Shown here piece after piece: positions 30,981-31,893 of a DNA stretch of 31,893 bases. The DNA is taken from positions 1-31,893 of the IMG/VR virus record IMGVR_UViG_3300002835_000694; one strand, given 5' to 3'. The position numbers and the translations under genes were made by a program. Position 1 is the first letter of the stretch; each line of letters begins with the position of its first letter. The DNA is from a virus. The notes under the pieces are model-generated. The model saw only the letters and a list, made by a program, of their open reading frames with translations, searched no databases and had not been told where the DNA came from.

Positions 30981-31893
30981 ATGAACGAACAATTAAAGTC
31001 ACATAAAACAGTTGAACAGATTGCAAAGAAGCATCGTCTTGATGTTTCTTTTATTGCGAATCAACTTAAGATGGGAGTTCCGATTGAGCATGAACATACT
31101 AAAAATAATGTAATGGCAATGGACATTGCTCTTCAACATTTAGATGAAATACCAGATTATTATACACGTTTAAAGAAAATGGAATCGGATGCCAAAAAAC
31201 ATCATAGAAAATTTAAAGATGTTTCGGAAGCATGTTGGAAAGGGTATACCCAAAAAGGATTGAAGAAGAAAGGAAATAAAATAGTTCCTAATTGTGTTCC
31301 CACAAACGAAGAGACAACATCTGGAGATGAAGGTCTTCATGATTGGTTTAACAAATCAAAATCATCTGACGGAAAAAAGGGGTGGGTGCAACTTGGTGGA
31401 AAACACGCAGGAAAACCCTGTGCTCGTCAACCTGGACAAACTTCCACACCAAAATGTGGTAGTTCAAAAATGGCAGCAAATTTATCTTCAGAAGACGAAG
31501 AGAGAGCAAGACGCAGAAAAAATAGATTAGATCCAAATCAACCAGAAAAAACAGGTGGTGCAAAACCAACAAATGTAAGAACAGAAGAATGGTCTGATAA
31601 ATATAAGAAGTCTATAAATTGTGAAGATCCAAAAGGATTTTCCCAAAGAGCACACTGTCAAGGAAGGAAAAAGAAAATGAATGAACAGAGTTTTCAAATT
31701 GATACTTCTGCACATAAATCCGCACAGAGACAGCAGAAGATTAGAAATCTTGCCAGCGGAACTAATAATCCGAATGAAAAAGCAGCGGCACAAAGAAAAC
31801 TTTCTGGACCTTCATTGCCATTGGCAGATGAATACCTCAATGAAGTAAAAGATAAACCAGGAAAAGGTAGCGGGAAAAAAGATGCTTGCTATA
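30981..31893 (+). CDS. Mosaic basic protein with DUF5661-like N terminus, cut by window edge
   Basis: Open from ATG 30981 to the window end (304 codons, no stop). Residues about 10-75 resemble DUF5661: an IAKKH helix, LKMGVPIEHEHTKN, then ALQHLDEIPDYYTRLKKME. After that come short basic Cys-bearing modules: CWKGYTQKGLKKKG...NCVP (about 85-107), GWVQLGGKHAGKPCARQPGQ with TPKCGSSKM (about 134-165), NCEDPKGFSQRAHCQGRKKK (about 214-233), and GKGSGKKDACY at the edge. From memory these modules recur in many marine phage proteins, and DACY is usually followed by VWPSAYASGALVKCR. The Cys pairs might bind metal, which is unproven. Function is unknown. It starts right at the previous stop, so co-translation is likely. 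Confidence 0.75.
   Translation, partial: MNEQLKSHKTVEQIAKKHRLDVSFIANQLKMGVPIEHEHTKNNVMAMDIALQHLDEIPDYYTRLKKMESDAKKHHRKFKDVSEACWKGYTQKGLKKKGNKIVPNCVPTNEETTSGDEGLHDWFNKSKSSDGKKGWVQLGGKHAGKPCARQPGQTSTPKCGSSKMAANLSSEDEERARRRKNRLDPNQPEKTGGAKPTNVRTEEWSDKYKKSINCEDPKGFSQRAHCQGRKKKMNEQSFQIDTSAHKSAQRQQKIRNLASGTNNPNEKAAAQRKLSGPSLPLADEYLNEVKDKPGKGSGKKDACY

Noticed and set aside
31294-31530. 78-aa + strand ORF near the right edge
   Set aside because: It is an out-of-frame shadow of the mosaic gene, which is open in its own frame from 30981 to the window end.
1-31893. tRNA genes, CRISPR arrays and insertion sequences
   Set aside because: No cloverleaf-like sequence, regular short direct repeats with spacers, transposase motif or IS ends were noticed in the gaps. 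A tRNAscan run would be the decisive test for tRNA.

Overview
The window is AT-rich DNA from a T4-like myovirus, most likely a marine cyanophage (Synechococcus/Prochlorococcus type). The main evidence is a run of T4-type baseplate, neck and packaging genes on the + strand: gp25, gp6, gp7, gp8, then gp13, gp14, gp15 and gp16, close to T4 late gene order. NATAAATA late-promoter motifs stand before several of them. Four TTTTCCACA boxes, as I recall the cyanobacterial DnaA-box form, fit a cyanobacterial host. These gene calls rest on remembered motifs and synteny, not on a database search. No tRNA, CRISPR array, insertion sequence or photosynthesis gene was seen.

Layout. Positions 1-427 are non-coding and signal-rich: DnaA-like boxes, a 15-bp perfect inverted repeat, repeated TTTATACTT words and two opposed intrinsic terminators. 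One minus-strand gene (428-895) follows. It faces a promoter-dense gap (896-986) with a late-type promoter to the left and a near-consensus sigma70 promoter to the right. Positions 987-2736 hold accessory genes: a GT-A glycosyltransferase-like protein, a 47-aa very basic protein, a 205-aa unknown and a 54-aa acidic protein whose ribosome binding site lies in a hairpin. Positions 2777-26601 are the baseplate block: gp25, gp6, a giant gp7 (2588 aa), a 49-aa ORF, a 1479-aa structural protein, gp8 and a 2513-aa DUF4815-type protein. Positions 26601-30594 hold a coiled-coil small protein, neck proteins gp13 and gp14, tail terminator gp15 and small terminase gp16. Two accessory genes follow, the last cut by the window edge.

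How it works together. gp25, gp6, gp7 and gp8 should form the baseplate wedges. The 1479-aa and 2513-aa proteins probably decorate the baseplate or form fibre-like parts. gp13/gp14 close the head, gp15 caps the tail and gp16 starts DNA packaging. The most striking feature is that conserved T4 cores have been inflated by a shared pool of small beta-type modules. These are GGxGY repeats, an H..GD..Y module, an IDDE..RG module, a GE..G..SGA module and a copper-site-degenerate cupredoxin-like domain, recurring in gp7, the 1479-aa protein, gp8, the 2513-aa protein, gp14 and gp15.
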